A DNA stretch of 64,000 bases, taken from NCBI GenBank assembly GCA_033980235.1, contig CM067064.1, positions 34,069,497 to 34,133,496 of the forward strand, in the 5' to 3' direction. Position numbers and translations under genes: made by a program. Numbering within the stretch: the stretch's first letter is position 1; each line of letters starts with the position of its first letter. Source of the DNA: Diadema setosum (Eukaryota > Echinodermata > Echinoidea > Diadematoida > Diadematidae). Positions 24,627-38,269 of this stretch are shown here, piece after piece. A model generated the notes under the pieces. The model was given only the letters and a program-made list of their open reading frames with translations. It did not search any database and had not been told where the DNA came from.

Positions 24627-27600
24627 TACGCACACAAATCGGCTCTCACCCTTGTCAGACTTTCTTTAAAGAAAAAATTTATAGGAAATAATATCATATA
24701 AATTGACTGTTTTCCATCATTTAATATCATTTTGATTAATTTCTGACATAGATCATGCAATAAAGTTGTCTCTGCTTTGAATATAAGAATCTTTATTTTT
24801 ACCAAATTTGAGCACTGGAAAAAATTCGATGCGGCTACGAAAAGTGCCAAATCTGCGACGTCACTACATGTGTATGCAACCCAGCGGGATTTACTTATCT
24901 ATAGGCAAACTGTGTGCACTTTTCAGGAAATTGGTGTGTAATTTGTTGTCAATCTAGAATAAATCGTCCGCCAAAACTATATATTCACGTCGTGAAGTTG
25001 TTTGTTTGTTTGTGTTCATTGGAATCTTTTTTTACACCCATAAATTTACGAAAAGACAAAGTTTTAAAAGCACAAAACCTATCGTCAGCTCAAGATTCAC
25101 GATTGCCGTGATCAGCTGTTCCTTCGTACAGCCACAATTTGCTGTTATTATTGACACAACAAATCGATAATTGTGGGGGGAATCGCGTACAGATGAGGTA
25201 ATCTTACATATATACTCATGAAGGTTGGTAACTAAGTCAAAGAGCTGTAATTGATTGGAAATCATTTTTACACCCATAAATTTACGGAAATACGACGTTT
25301 GAAAACCACAGAACCTACCATAATCAGCTCAAGATTCGCTATTGCCGTGATCAGGTGTACGCACAACAGTACCAGCAGAATTGGCAGTGAAGAGGTATTC
25401 CTTGATGCCGTGATTTCAAATTGATTCTTCTTCGAAATGGCATGACGAAGGTTTGTTAGATAAATGTGACCTTCTTTTTCTCTTGTGTGTTGGTATAAAT
25501 TCTAATTTCTACCTCAACTTGCTAAAAAAGCAGTCTAACAAAGCGGGAAATTGCAACATTTCCGTGCTGAGCAGCAGTCACGATACACGTGTTCCATGCA
25601 AGCATGCACCGCTGCTGCAGCGATCCCCATAGTATAACACGTAGGTTGCTTGTAAACAAGGGGGTCCTCGGCGCAGTTGACCAATCGTGAACACGTATTT
25701 TGATCACGTGTCTTGGTAAGCAACAAGGCTGTTTACGTGTCTGGGAGACGCTTTGCATAAACTTACGCATGTTTCAGACGAATTTATGAATGAAAGTGAG
25801 TAGCATGACATCATGCCATGACCATATTTGGAATAAGCAGAGGTAGAGCTTTCTGTAGGTACCAAATGTGTCAGGGTTCAACGCAGAATATCTAAGGCAC
25901 GGTCGCCAAAAGAACAGTCATTTTCGCCGTAAGCGAAGGCGATTTGGTCTTTAGACGTAAGATTTTGGCCAACTTTTGAGATTGACATCTCACTTTTCTC
26001 TTCAAAATTCCACATTTTGTAGGTTGTATTTCGAAATGTTGTTGATATCAATCAGAAACTAGAAAATTTCCCCTACAACGTGATACCAAAATGTCAATTT
26101 GGTCCCTGAGGTAGGTCATTTTTTGACCTTTTTCGGGCTGTAGCGCGAAATCACATTTGCCGAGAAGTTTCGGGTTTTGCCAGAGCGGGTCTCATTATAG
26201 CCGTCAGCAAATCAGCTCATACACATTTGGTGACGTCGCTCAAATCCGATGTTTCTTGTTAGTAGCAAACGGAGCTACGTGGTCATGGAAATTGTGTGTT
26301 TTTTCAATCTCAAAAACATTTTGGGGGTAAAGTTACATCGTCTAAAAGATATCCAGTTTTGTTAACTAGCTTCTTAGCTTTCCGTAGATATCAAACTTGT
26401 CATATTTCTAGATTCTCTATGAATTTCTGCTTTAAACATGTTTAAGGACGTTCCTCAGTTAAAGTGAAGTGCATGTCATTTTCTTCAAACTTTCCATACC
26501 GTAACTTTGACCCATCCGAAGCCCAAATATGTAAATAAAACCATAGGTTCATGTGCTTGTTTTTCTTCTACGGGACTTTGAAGAATATGACTAATCTGCA
26601 GTCTTGTACCAAAATGATAGCGTTACAGGATCAAGACCATGATTGGCAAAATCTGCAATGCCAAACTTCCATCGTTATTTTCTCCAAATTTCCAAGAAAT
26701 GCAGAAAAGGGTATCCAAAAGAGGAAAAGGTTTTCAGGTTAGGGTTTACACTCTCATTCTTGAGCAAGCAGCGCCCTCAAAACCCATGTCAATTTCACGA
26801 AACCTGACCAAATTGTAGAAGAAGGCTTAATAATTCCAGAAAAAACAATCAAAAGTGGGGGTTCATGTCCTCGTTTTTGTGCTAGCAGCGCCCCCATGCG
26901 ACATAATATCATCGTAAGTCCCCAAAATCTTGTCAGGAACCTCCATGCAGGGATGCCCTGGCAGGGTGCGTTCATAAATCTCACGCTGTACTTTCAAAAC
27001 CCATGTCATTTTAACGAAACTTTACCAATATTGCAGAAGAAGGTTTACTTATTCCAGAAAAACAATAAAAAGTGGGTGTTCATGTGCTCGTTTTTGTGCT
27101 AGCAGCGCCCCTATGCGACATATATCATCGTAAGTCCCCCAAATCTGTTCAGGAACCTCCATGCAGGGATGCCTGACAGGGTGGGTTCATAAAACTTATG
27201 CTGTACATTCAAAACCCATGTCATTTTCACGAAACTTGACCAAATTGTATCAGAAGGCTTTAACTTATTCCAGAAAATTAATAAAAAAGTGGGGTTTATA
27301 TGCTAGTTTTTGTGCTGGCAGTCAACTCTTGCACCCCCATATGATAGAAATCATCCTAGGACCCCCAAATCTGGTTATAAACCTATCGTGGGTGCCCTGA
27401 TTAGGTGAGGTTCATGAATGTCATGCTGTACATTCAAAACCCATGTCATTTTTTACGAAACTTTATCAAATTATTGAAGAAGGGTTACTTAATGCAAATG
27501 TAAAAATGGTGGGGTTCATGTGCTCGCTTTTGTGCTAGCAGAGCCTCCTTGCGACAGAAATCATCCAAATCTGATCAGGAACCATTGCAGGGATATACCC

Positions 27601-30600
27601 TGCTAGGATGCATGAATCTCATGCAGTTTACTCAAAACCCCATTTTCTTTCTTTTCTTTTTCAAAAACAAAAAACAAAAACGTGTCACAATTGCAGTGAT
27701 ATGGTGGAAAAATATTCAGAAAGGAAGGTCCATGTGCGTTTTTGTTAGTATTTCCCTTACACAGCCATAATGATATCATGTGAACGCAAACGTGGAAAAC
27801 TTCACATTGACATGCTTGTTTGTTTGTTTTACCTACTTGCTGTAACCATGTGCAGAAAGTGATAATGGAGGAAGAAGAATAAATATAAGGAAATGGGAGT
27901 TTTGACATTGAAATGAAATGAATGAAATGAAATGAAACGAAATGAAATGAAATGAAATGAAGTGAGATTTATTTACCAAACAAACAAACAAACATCGTCA
28001 ACAAAGTCACAACAATTAATAGTTATAGTTTGGCAAAAAAGAACTGGCAATAGCGTGCAGGCTAGTCGAGGCCAGTCCTCTCAATGATATAGATTATAAT
28101 ATAACGTATTTACAATATTTACAGAAGAATTGTTATATGTACATAATTATTTACATGTTTTCATAGGGGATCATTGTAATATTGATAACAGATATTTTCG
28201 CAATGATATCCGAAAAGCATTACGGGTGTTTATCTTTTTGACATAATGAGGAATTCCTCTCCAAATTTTACTGCCTGCATATGATAAGGCGTGTTTACCT
28301 GTTTCAGATCTGATTCTTATTGATTTATAATTCATATTATTTTTAAACCTTGTATCATGCTTATGGTCAAATTTCAAAACAATAATCAGAGATATCATGC
28401 GGTAAAGTATGATGGATTAGGTCAAACATTACAGTTCAAATTACAAATTGGTATAGTCTGTAAACATCTAGCATTTGTAAACGATGAAATAAAGGGCCAG
28501 TATGCTCCCTAGGTCCTTTGAAACAGATTGCACGCACTAATTTCTTTTGTAACAAAAATATAGATTGAAGATATGAGTGGTATGTACATCCCCAAACTTC
28601 TAGTCCATAAGACATATACGCGGAAGGATAAGAGTGTTGTATAATAATTGTAAGATTTGTCTAGGCACAAGTTGTCTAATTCTAAATATGATTCCAATTG
28701 TTTTCCTCATTGAGGAAGAGACACACTCAATATGTTTTCGCCACGATAAGTTTTCGTCTATATTAACTCCCAGAAAGAAAGTCGAATGTACCTGCTCTAT
28801 AATGTCTGTGCGTACCATAATATTTCCATTTATCTCCACATGTCTACGTTTACTTTTAAAAACTATATACTTTGTTTTGGACGTGTTGATTGTTAATTTG
28901 TTAGCATTACACCATTTCATAACGTCTAAGAAATTATGTTCAACTTCCTTTAAGTCAATATTCTTAGTTCCAGATGAAAAAGAATGAAATAGACTCGAAT
29001 CATCCGCAAATAATCGAAAACTGAAGTAATCTGTGGATTGTGGCAAATCGTTGATATAAATTAAGAACAGAGTGGGTCCCAATACAGATCCTTGTGGTAC
29101 ACCACATGTAATCGGTAGTTGTGCAGACTTTTCATTTCCATAACATACAAACTGAAATCGATTTGATAAATAGCTGCGCATCCACTCTAACGGTAACCCA
29201 CGTATACCATAGTGTTGTAATTTATATAGCGAAATGTCATGATTTATCGTATCGAAAGCTTTTGCAAAGTCTAAAAATAATCCAACGGTAACCTTGCCCT
29301 CGTCCGTTTGTTTGGTTAATTCATCACTTAGATTGATCAGCGATAGTTTTGTACTGTGTCCTTGTCTAAAACCGTACTGGTGTTTGTATAATATTTTATT
29401 TTCCTCAAAAAATTTCATCAGACGACTGTTTACCAGTTTTTCGATTATCTTACTAATTATTGGAAGGACCGAGATAGGCCGATAGTTTGAAGGCGCATCT
29501 TTAGCTCCCTTTTTATAAACAGGTAGTACCTTAGCAAACTTAAGCGCATCGGGAAATACGCCAGATGATATTGATAAATTTATGATATATGCTAAAGGAT
29601 GACCTATGTACCGAGCAGCATCAAGTACAACTCTTACTGGGATGTCATCATATCCACATCCCTTATTTGCGTTCAAAGAGAGAATAATACGATGTACTTC
29701 AATCACCGTCACAGGAAAAATGAAAAATGATTTATCAACTCCTCCTTTCATGAAAGTGTAAGCATCGTTTTCACTAATTTCTATTTTCTTAGCTAAATTT
29801 TCCCCGATTTCAGCAAAAAAAAAAAAATGATTGTTTTGCATTCCCTTCTAACACCATTCTCAGAAGCCTGAAGTTTCTCTACAATCAATTTATCTGTTTT
29901 ATCTTTCTTTTTGTTTAATATTTCATTAATGTGGTTCCACGATTTCCGTATATCCTTCTTATCTCTATCAAAAAGTTCATAATAATGCATCGACTTTGCT
30001 TTCCGTAAAACCTTTGTTAAGGTATTTCTATAGCGTTTGTATTTCACGATTAAATCAATATTGTGTTTAGACGCAAGTACCTGTTTATACAATTTATACT
30101 TTTTTGAAATTGATTTTGCTATTGCAGGTGTAATCCATGGCTTCTTCACACGATGTTTTCTTATTTTTGGTGTTTTAAAGGGAATATGTTTGTCACAAAG
30201 ACTCGATAAGATCAAAAGAAATGAATCGTACGAATCATTTACATTGGTACAGTCATAAACATTTTCCCATGAAATACAATCTAAGTCATTCCCTAATGCT
30301 ACTGGAGAATAGGTTGCATAGTTGCGGAACCTTTTTTCGGAGGCATGAGGTTTCAATCTTGCTTTTTGGAAATAACACTCAAATAAAGCAAAAACAGGTA
30401 AGTGATCTGACATATCAGCTAATATGGTTACAGCTGAAATTTGACACGAACTGATATTTGAATAAATATGGTCAATCAAAGAGCTACTATGTCTAGTTAT
30501 TCGTGTAGGTGTTTTAACAAGTTGCTGCAAACCATAGCATTCCATCATTGATATATACTCACTAGTTTTGTCATCTTCCGAAAGTAAATTGATGTTGAAA

Positions 30601-31172
30601 TCACCAAGAATAATGCACTCGTTTCTATCTAAACTCATTTGATGCAATACATCGTTTAAACTGTTACAGAAATCATCAATTTTTCCACCTGGTCTTCTGT
30701 ATACAGTACCAACAATAATATGCGTGTTACCATGTTCTACTTTCATCCAGAGCGATTCCGTATTCGGTATAGCGATATCACGCATGCGCGTGTAACGCAA
30801 CTCGGAGTGTAAGTACATTGCTACACCACATCCTCTACCATCATTTCGGCTTTGGTATTCAAAGTTATAACCAAACAATTTATACATTAGTCTGACGGTT
30901 CTCCAAAGGAAAAACAAATCTTAATATAATGATGTTGATTGTAGATTACAATGTTGTGTTGGGGTTGGTAAAGTGCGTGTTGTGAACTATGGATATATAC
31001 CTTGAGTACCCCCCCCCCCAAAAAAAAAAAAATAATAATAATAATTCTTTGATTTTCCTTTCGTTAAACCAGATTTGGTAATCAAAAATTAATATCTGAA
31101 TGGTGAAAGTGATAAATACATGTTTTGTAATACTTTCGTGACCTTTGTAACCCCCCCCCCCAAAAAAAAAAA

Positions 31173-31220
<48 letters not shown>

Positions 31221-31325
31221 ATTAGTAATGACAAGTTTAGATCTAATTTAGATTTTAACATAGATACTCAGATTGTTTTAGTTGTTAGACCTAAAGATGA
31301 AATGTGTGTCATAATATGTTTGTTA

Positions 31326-31381
<56 letters not shown>

Positions 31382-33592
31382 TTAACACCTAGTCTAGTAG
31401 ACTAGTAGTCCCCGACTCAGGCCGAGGTACCTTAGCACTCGATTTGGGATGTTGATGAACAGACAATGAACTGCATGTCACAAAACAGATCTTTGGATTG
31501 AAAATGGAAACAGCTCAGTTCCACGATCCCGTCGATCAGTGTTGTGCTACCATGACCATGCATATGCGGCTCGGACCGCTGAACTTTGCGTAGTAGGTAC
31601 AGATTGTAACGCGTACAGTTGGCACGCGAGCCGAGCGAGGCCGCCCAGCGCGGCCGTGGTGGGGAGCTGTCGGGTATCGGTACGTACCCACAGATATCTG
31701 TGTACGTACCACACTCGAGCTCGATCTACTAGCAGCTGCTCAGCTCAACTAGCTCAGCTCATCACTATCTGTCTGCGTGCGCTTCTACGCTCTTTGTTAC
31801 GTCACTGCCAACCTGCACAGCTAGGATGCGCACAAACGTTTAAATCCTTGTTCTATGTGGTAGACGTCACCATCATGGCAAATCTGCAAGATTGAACGTT
31901 CAGGTTGTGAGTATGTTTTCGGTCTGAAAGTCAGATGATATTCTCATTATTAAACGGGAGTTTAAAAGTCATATCCTTACCTCAAGTCCTCTCTCTAAAC
32001 CACATCCAATGCAAGTGCCTCCACTAGCTGAAAGGGCCAGGGCGTTGCTGAGGGATAAGCGGTCCGACTCACTGGCGACGAGAGTCAACGCGTGCTCGGT
32101 TGATGCTGAACTTGTGAAGTTGACTATGCCAACCCAGGAACCAAGGGGAATTAGGTCCACAAATGTCGTAGCTGCGCTGATAACGCGAGTTATTCTGTTG
32201 TTCTATGGAAAGATAATGAATTTAAAAAAATGATAAGATTTTCTATGAGATTGCAAGGATTCTAATATGTATATCACCTGCTTTTCTAAAATGTGTAAAG
32301 TTTATGAGGCACGCATAAATAGTACAGGTCCCAGTCTCTTTCTTTATTTAAAATAGTGCCCTTGTTGTTTTACGTTAGTCTCATAAGGTTTCGACATACA
32401 AGAGAAGAGGATAATCAGATGTTATATGATAATATTTTGATCATATTCATTTTTCCGCTCCGTGCAAAATGCACCTTTAAAAAAATAAGTCAGGATGAAC
32501 TCCCCCTTCTAACACTGCCTAAATTAAAACAAAACAAAATAAGACAAGAAGACGGAGAAGACGTTCAGTGAGTCTTGAGCACACCTGAGTATAACGCAAG
32601 TTCACCTTTCACTCATTGTTTTAGGAATAATTACCCAAGGAGAATATAGCTCTTTTTTTTTTAAAGCTCTATAATATCTGATTCTACAGAACATCTACTT
32701 TACAACAACAACAAAAAAGAGCAAAATTCTCTACTTTCGCGCATGGTTCCCCCTTGTACATTTGAGCGACAATGCCCATACATCCTGGTGAAAATTGAAC
32801 CATACATTTTTAAGAAGAACTTAATATGGAAATTGGTCACCATCCCCACCCCCCGAAAAAAGAAGGCCTTGAGGGCGGCATATCCCACTACCTCGAGTAC
32901 CACGGGTAGAGATTGTACCTACACTCATTTATGCACTTACTGCATGGCACCATACTTGAACTTGAGCATGCTCAACTCTATAATCAATTATGGTTCTTGT
33001 ATTTTGTAAACATTCCTCAATTTTAGGGGCTTTGGGTCCCCTGGCTTTCCTTGGCGTGTTCACAAGTGTGTGTGTTTGTGTGTTTTTGTGTGTGTCAGGG
33101 GTGGGGATGAGGCAAATATGAATATAAATTACCCAAAAAAAATATGAATATGTGCCGAAAAATTTTTTGAGGGGTGGGGGTTAAGGGTAGAGCTCGTAGT
33201 TTTGTCTATTAGGGGTCATTAGTGTTTTGTTTTGTTTCGAAGAGCTTGGAGTTGTACCAAGGTCATGATAGAAAATTATGTAAAATTATCACTTTGAAGA
33301 TAAAATAAGGACTTAACTTACAATGCTCATGCTTCCTGATGTATCGATTACCAAAACAACTCTACAAGCGTCTCTTGCAAACTCGAACTGAACGAGGTTG
33401 AAGGTCGGAATGAGGTCAGCTGACGTCAGGTTTGGGGATGAACTCGGTGTGTCTTGAGATAACAAGCCAAAAAATAGATATGACCTCAGAGTGACAATGT
33501 TTTATTTTTTTCTTTAGCAAAATGTGTTTGGTATATAACGTTAAGATTAAGAGTTTTCTGTGTAGATTTATTGGTATTGTAATATATATGTG

Positions 33593-33623
<31 letters not shown>

Positions 33624-33668
33624 GTATATATATATATGTATATGTATATATATATATGTATATATATG

Positions 33669-33723
<55 letters not shown>

Positions 33724-36700
33724 ATATATAAGATAGGGACTCATCCACGTCAAGCTCTGCTTATGATGACTGTCCCCTGTAGTGATTTCTCCTTTGTTCA
33801 TATATGAATACAGTGTGCCTTGATATGTTGCTTTGATTCATGTTATTACAGACTGATGTTGTTATGAAATTTATATTTCTTATATTGATTTATATTGATT
33901 AAATGCACGGGTAACAAGTGAGCCGATAAAATCATCGTCTCACCTAAACTCCATTTTATGTGACTGAAATACATATTACTTTGTCATGAAAACATGAGAT
34001 GCTTTATAATTGCCATATATTTCAAATGTTGCATCAGCATGTCGCATGTGTACGAATATAAAATATACCATTTTGTTTGCTTGATTGTTTCAATTCAATC
34101 ACTTTACTTCCATCGAACAAAAGGCGATACATAATACAAAGTAGGTTTATACTGCCCTACTTTGGCAAAAGGAAGCAAGTGACAAAAGTGACATTTCTCG
34201 TAAAAGAGTGTCTGTCATTTACACTGACGTCAATGGACTATCATGATGTCTTATCTAACATATCTCTTGGTGGGATGAGTGTTTCTGCATGAAATTAGGC
34301 CTGGAAGAAGAGCTCATTATGTGACTTATGAAAACATCAATAACTCAAATTCGGATGGTATGTCACTTGCTTCCTTTTGCCAAAGTAGGGCAGTATACCA
34401 GCCAAGGTGTGGAGAACCACAAGTTAAGAAATATAGTACAAAATACATTATGTACATTGCACGAAAGAATGAATAGTATCAGATAAACAATGCGTTCTTG
34501 GTAAAAATCACATTAAGGAGTAAATACAGAGATGGAAAAGAGTTATCCATTAACATAACTTATACATGACTAGGCAAACAAAATGCAAATAACATATCTA
34601 TCCTAAACTGATCTATATTGAATAAGAGTATTTCATTTGGAAATTGTCAACTTTAATGATTTAACTTTAAATAGCACGGAATACTCTATAGCACGGACTC
34701 TGATACGATGAAATCATACACGTTTTATTTACTTTTATCTAAGTTTTCATCAAACTACACAGAAGTAGTGCAGAAGAAGACGACGAAAACATGACGAAGA
34801 AGAGAAAGAGTTTTCATTCAGCAAAGGCTGCTTGAGATCGTCTCCATGGGTTCATCCCACTAGACCGACACCCACGAGTCATACGGCCCACGAGTTCGAC
34901 ATTGAAAACAGGTCCATGAGTCATACAGCTCACGAGTCATACAGCCCATGAGTTCGACACTAGGCAAATAAAGCCCAAGAGTTCGAAACTAGGTAAAAAC
35001 AGCCCACGAGTTCGACAGATACAAACGGGGCTTAATGTGTCGGTCTCGTGGGCCTTGTTAGATTAGAGTCGAACTAATGTACTGCATGACTCGTGAGCTG
35101 TATAACTCATGGGCAGTATGACTTGTGAGCTGTGCGACTCGCGGGCTGTATGATTCGTGGATGTCGGTCTCGTGACGTGCACCTCGTTTCCATACCTCTA
35201 AAGTCCGGATGTTCAAGCATCACTTCCCATGCACTTCTTGAGTCGCAAAGACGGTTTTGTTTGTTGATGGCTTCTCGATTGTGCAGATTACTTGGATCGG
35301 TTGTATCATTGCTACAAAAATGTTCAATCTAGAAAGACAGGTCGATAATTATTCATGATTGGAATAAGTACCAACGACGTGTACGTGTACGTGTACGTGA
35401 TTAAACCCAATATTTGCATATATGTTTTCACCCTGACAAATATCAGTGATGTTATTGGAATGCTGTTCAATGGTAAATATCAATTGCGAATGGTATTCAA
35501 AATGATAAAGCCCTATATTGCAATAAATGCGATATCAATGTTGAATGCGATGTCAATGTTGAATGTTGAATCGTATAAGCTATGGTGGAAGGCGAATAGT
35601 ATGTTAATTATGTTTAAAGGTTGATGATACTTATGTTAATTGCAGAGGGGGAATCGTAGGCCAGTATGGTATTACAATGGCATGAATGTGCAGCTGATGG
35701 TGGAAAATAAACATAATTATGGAATGCCAATGGCCATTACATGTTATATCAATGGTAAGTGGTCAATGGTAGAATATGCCAATGGTATAGATCATTGAAC
35801 ACGTTGAAAATAAGATTTGTAGATGAATTTGAGGGTACCATTCATTCCCCTTCAATATGCAAATGGGATATTCCAATTCTCTACATTTGAATTTAGTTTG
35901 AATGATAAATTCTGAATGGAAAGTGACGGGTAACAGCTGGTAAATTCATTTACCATTCAAAGGCAAAATGTTTCAAATGGAAAACTCTGAAGGGTTGAAG
36001 GTCCAGTTTACCTTTGGGAGCAGTGATTTCAAAAATGTTCCAGATATCACATTTGATGCATATGTGTAGGTCTGTTGTATCATAAAACATCCTACCATAT
36101 GAAATATTTGCAATAAAACCTAAAATATAAGGAGATATCAGGGTTTTTCTCAATAAACCATAACTGTATACGGTTTAGTCTGGAAACATTTTTATTATAA
36201 CTATTGTTCACATTTTGTGTATTTAACAACACTTAACATCGATTATACGGATTCAAATTTCGACAGTGGTTGTTTCTATCCCTAACTCACATTTTAGAAC
36301 TATTTTAAAGCACTAATGCTTTCATCTGCAAATGGTAAATTATGCCTTTAATGAATGGTAATGTCAATGATATACCATTCATTTTTTTTTTCTTTTGTTG
36401 TGAGAGCATGCGGACCAGAATGGAATGAATACAATGTTTATTTGGAAAGGATATAAAATAAATAGTGTATTAAGCAATGAAAATCGACTGCATTAAAAAA
36501 AATGAAACCAGCCTTGCAGTTTGCACTAAACATCTATACGCACTCGTGATCATCCTAGAGAAGGGTTTTCACCATCAGTATATCGAACTGTGTCAAGAAT
36601 TATCCTGCTTCCTGCTCATCCTGCATCCTAGATCTAATATGGGTTTACATACAGTCCATAGACTATAACAAGCGTAACTTCTGAATCTGGCGCATGCGCC

Positions 36701-38206
36701 TGACAGCAAGTGCTTAAAATTTAAGTCTTTCGTTTTGTTTTGCTTTCTTTTTCATTCGTGTAGCGAAAGCATCTTGGCACTCATCTACGGAGTGAATTTA
36801 AATCGTCTATGTGAGTTTGATGGGCCTGCAGGTTGTCCTATGGTGTCTTAAGGAAATGGTAAAGTAGTGTTGGAGATGAGAATTGGACCTTTAGCTTTTT
36901 GTGAGATACCAAGAAAATACTTATGAAATAGTACAGAGCATACCATTTTAAGAGGATTTGAAAGTTTATTTGATGAAAATCGGGTTTGGAATGACTGAAA
37001 CATCCAAAAACAAAGTAAATCAAAGCGATCGTAATAAAAGGTGGGTCCCACACTTTATAGGAATCGCTCTGTTTTGGATATCTCAGCCAGTTCAAAAGCA
37101 TTTTTCATCAAATACACGTTAAATTCCTCATGAAATTACATGCTCTTTCACATTTCATAAGAGGTTTCTCATTATCTCAGCAAAAAAATGTTAGAAACCC
37201 GAAATTTGGTCTCAACCAGAAATATACGATCCCTTTATAGCCCGATCCAATGTTGTGCATTCCGCTATAGATGATACATAACAGATTAAAAGCATGCGCA
37301 CATAAATGCACATTCCAGACACATATACGCAAGCAGACACACGACGAAGAAAGAGCAAACAAATCGGGAAAGGATGAAGATGAAGTTCCCACATGGACGT
37401 TCAAGTAAATGTCTTGGGGAAAACGAGACAACAATAAATATTGTTTCTATGTTTGTTCTACGCCTACGGGTACATCGTTAAAGAAAAAGACAAGCAAAGA
37501 ACTTCACACTCGAATCACCACATTTCAAAACTATAAACGAAAAAAGAAGTGTTGGGTGCGGGGGAGGAAGTCGAAAATAAATATATTGAGGCAGAGCTGA
37601 TGAATGTTTGAAACAAAAAACAAACAAACAAACAAACGTGTGAAAGTATTAACCTGAGGGTGAAAGTTTCCAAACATGATGGAAGCTGTTGCTCCGTTAA
37701 GGCTCCTCACGGTTGATACACAGCCCTCTTCGTAACCGTCCCTCGGGTTACCAGAGCAAGGCCTATAAGAGCCTGGAGATGGCTCCACGTACCTGAACAT
37801 ATTAAAGTAGCTCTCATCTGGACACCTATCAAGCAAAATAAAGAAGACAAAGTAAGTGAGTCACTCTCACAAAATAGTGGCTTTGTGGTCCACAACTGTC
37901 ACCCGTGAACTCGAGGTAGGAGGATATTTTTATTTTATTTGTTAATGTATTGGGAAAACGTTGATGTGAAGCGCTATAGGGAATTAAAGACACAAACTGT
38001 CATGATAATACTGCTAGTCAGCCAGATGTTTTTACAAATTTTTAACCTTCGTACCCTATGGAGAAGAACTTTTCTTTTTGAGTAGAGATGAAAATGTAAT
38101 AACCACTACGAGTTGTCAATATTTCTTTTCAAGAGAACCATACATAAATTTTAAATTACTCCTGAAATTTAATGCCGTTGAATTATCATATCTGTGCCAA
38201 GTCTGA

Positions 38207-38269
<63 letters not shown>

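Larger units (their letters stand above)
27906..30917 (-). mobile_element. 5'-truncated CR1/L2-like LINE in CLCA intron 7
   Basis: An apurinic-type endonuclease domain is followed by reverse transcriptase, a C-terminal region and a (TTTCA)n tail at 27,906-27,960 just after an AATAAA. It lies in the same orientation as CLCA. The N-terminus of the endonuclease is missing, so the copy is 5'-truncated. At least two frameshifts and one stop make it inactive. Confidence 0.93.

Noticed and set aside
26755..27400. Open frames across the 215-bp tandem repeat
   Set aside because: Frames differ among copies and show no conservation of protein sequence.
31539..31895. 118-codon plus-strand open frame in the GC-rich island
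   Set aside because: No recognisable domain; openness is expected from GC-rich composition.
33416..33807. Tyr/Ile- and Thr/His-rich open frames
   Set aside because: Translation of the (TA)n/(GT)n microsatellite in intron 5.
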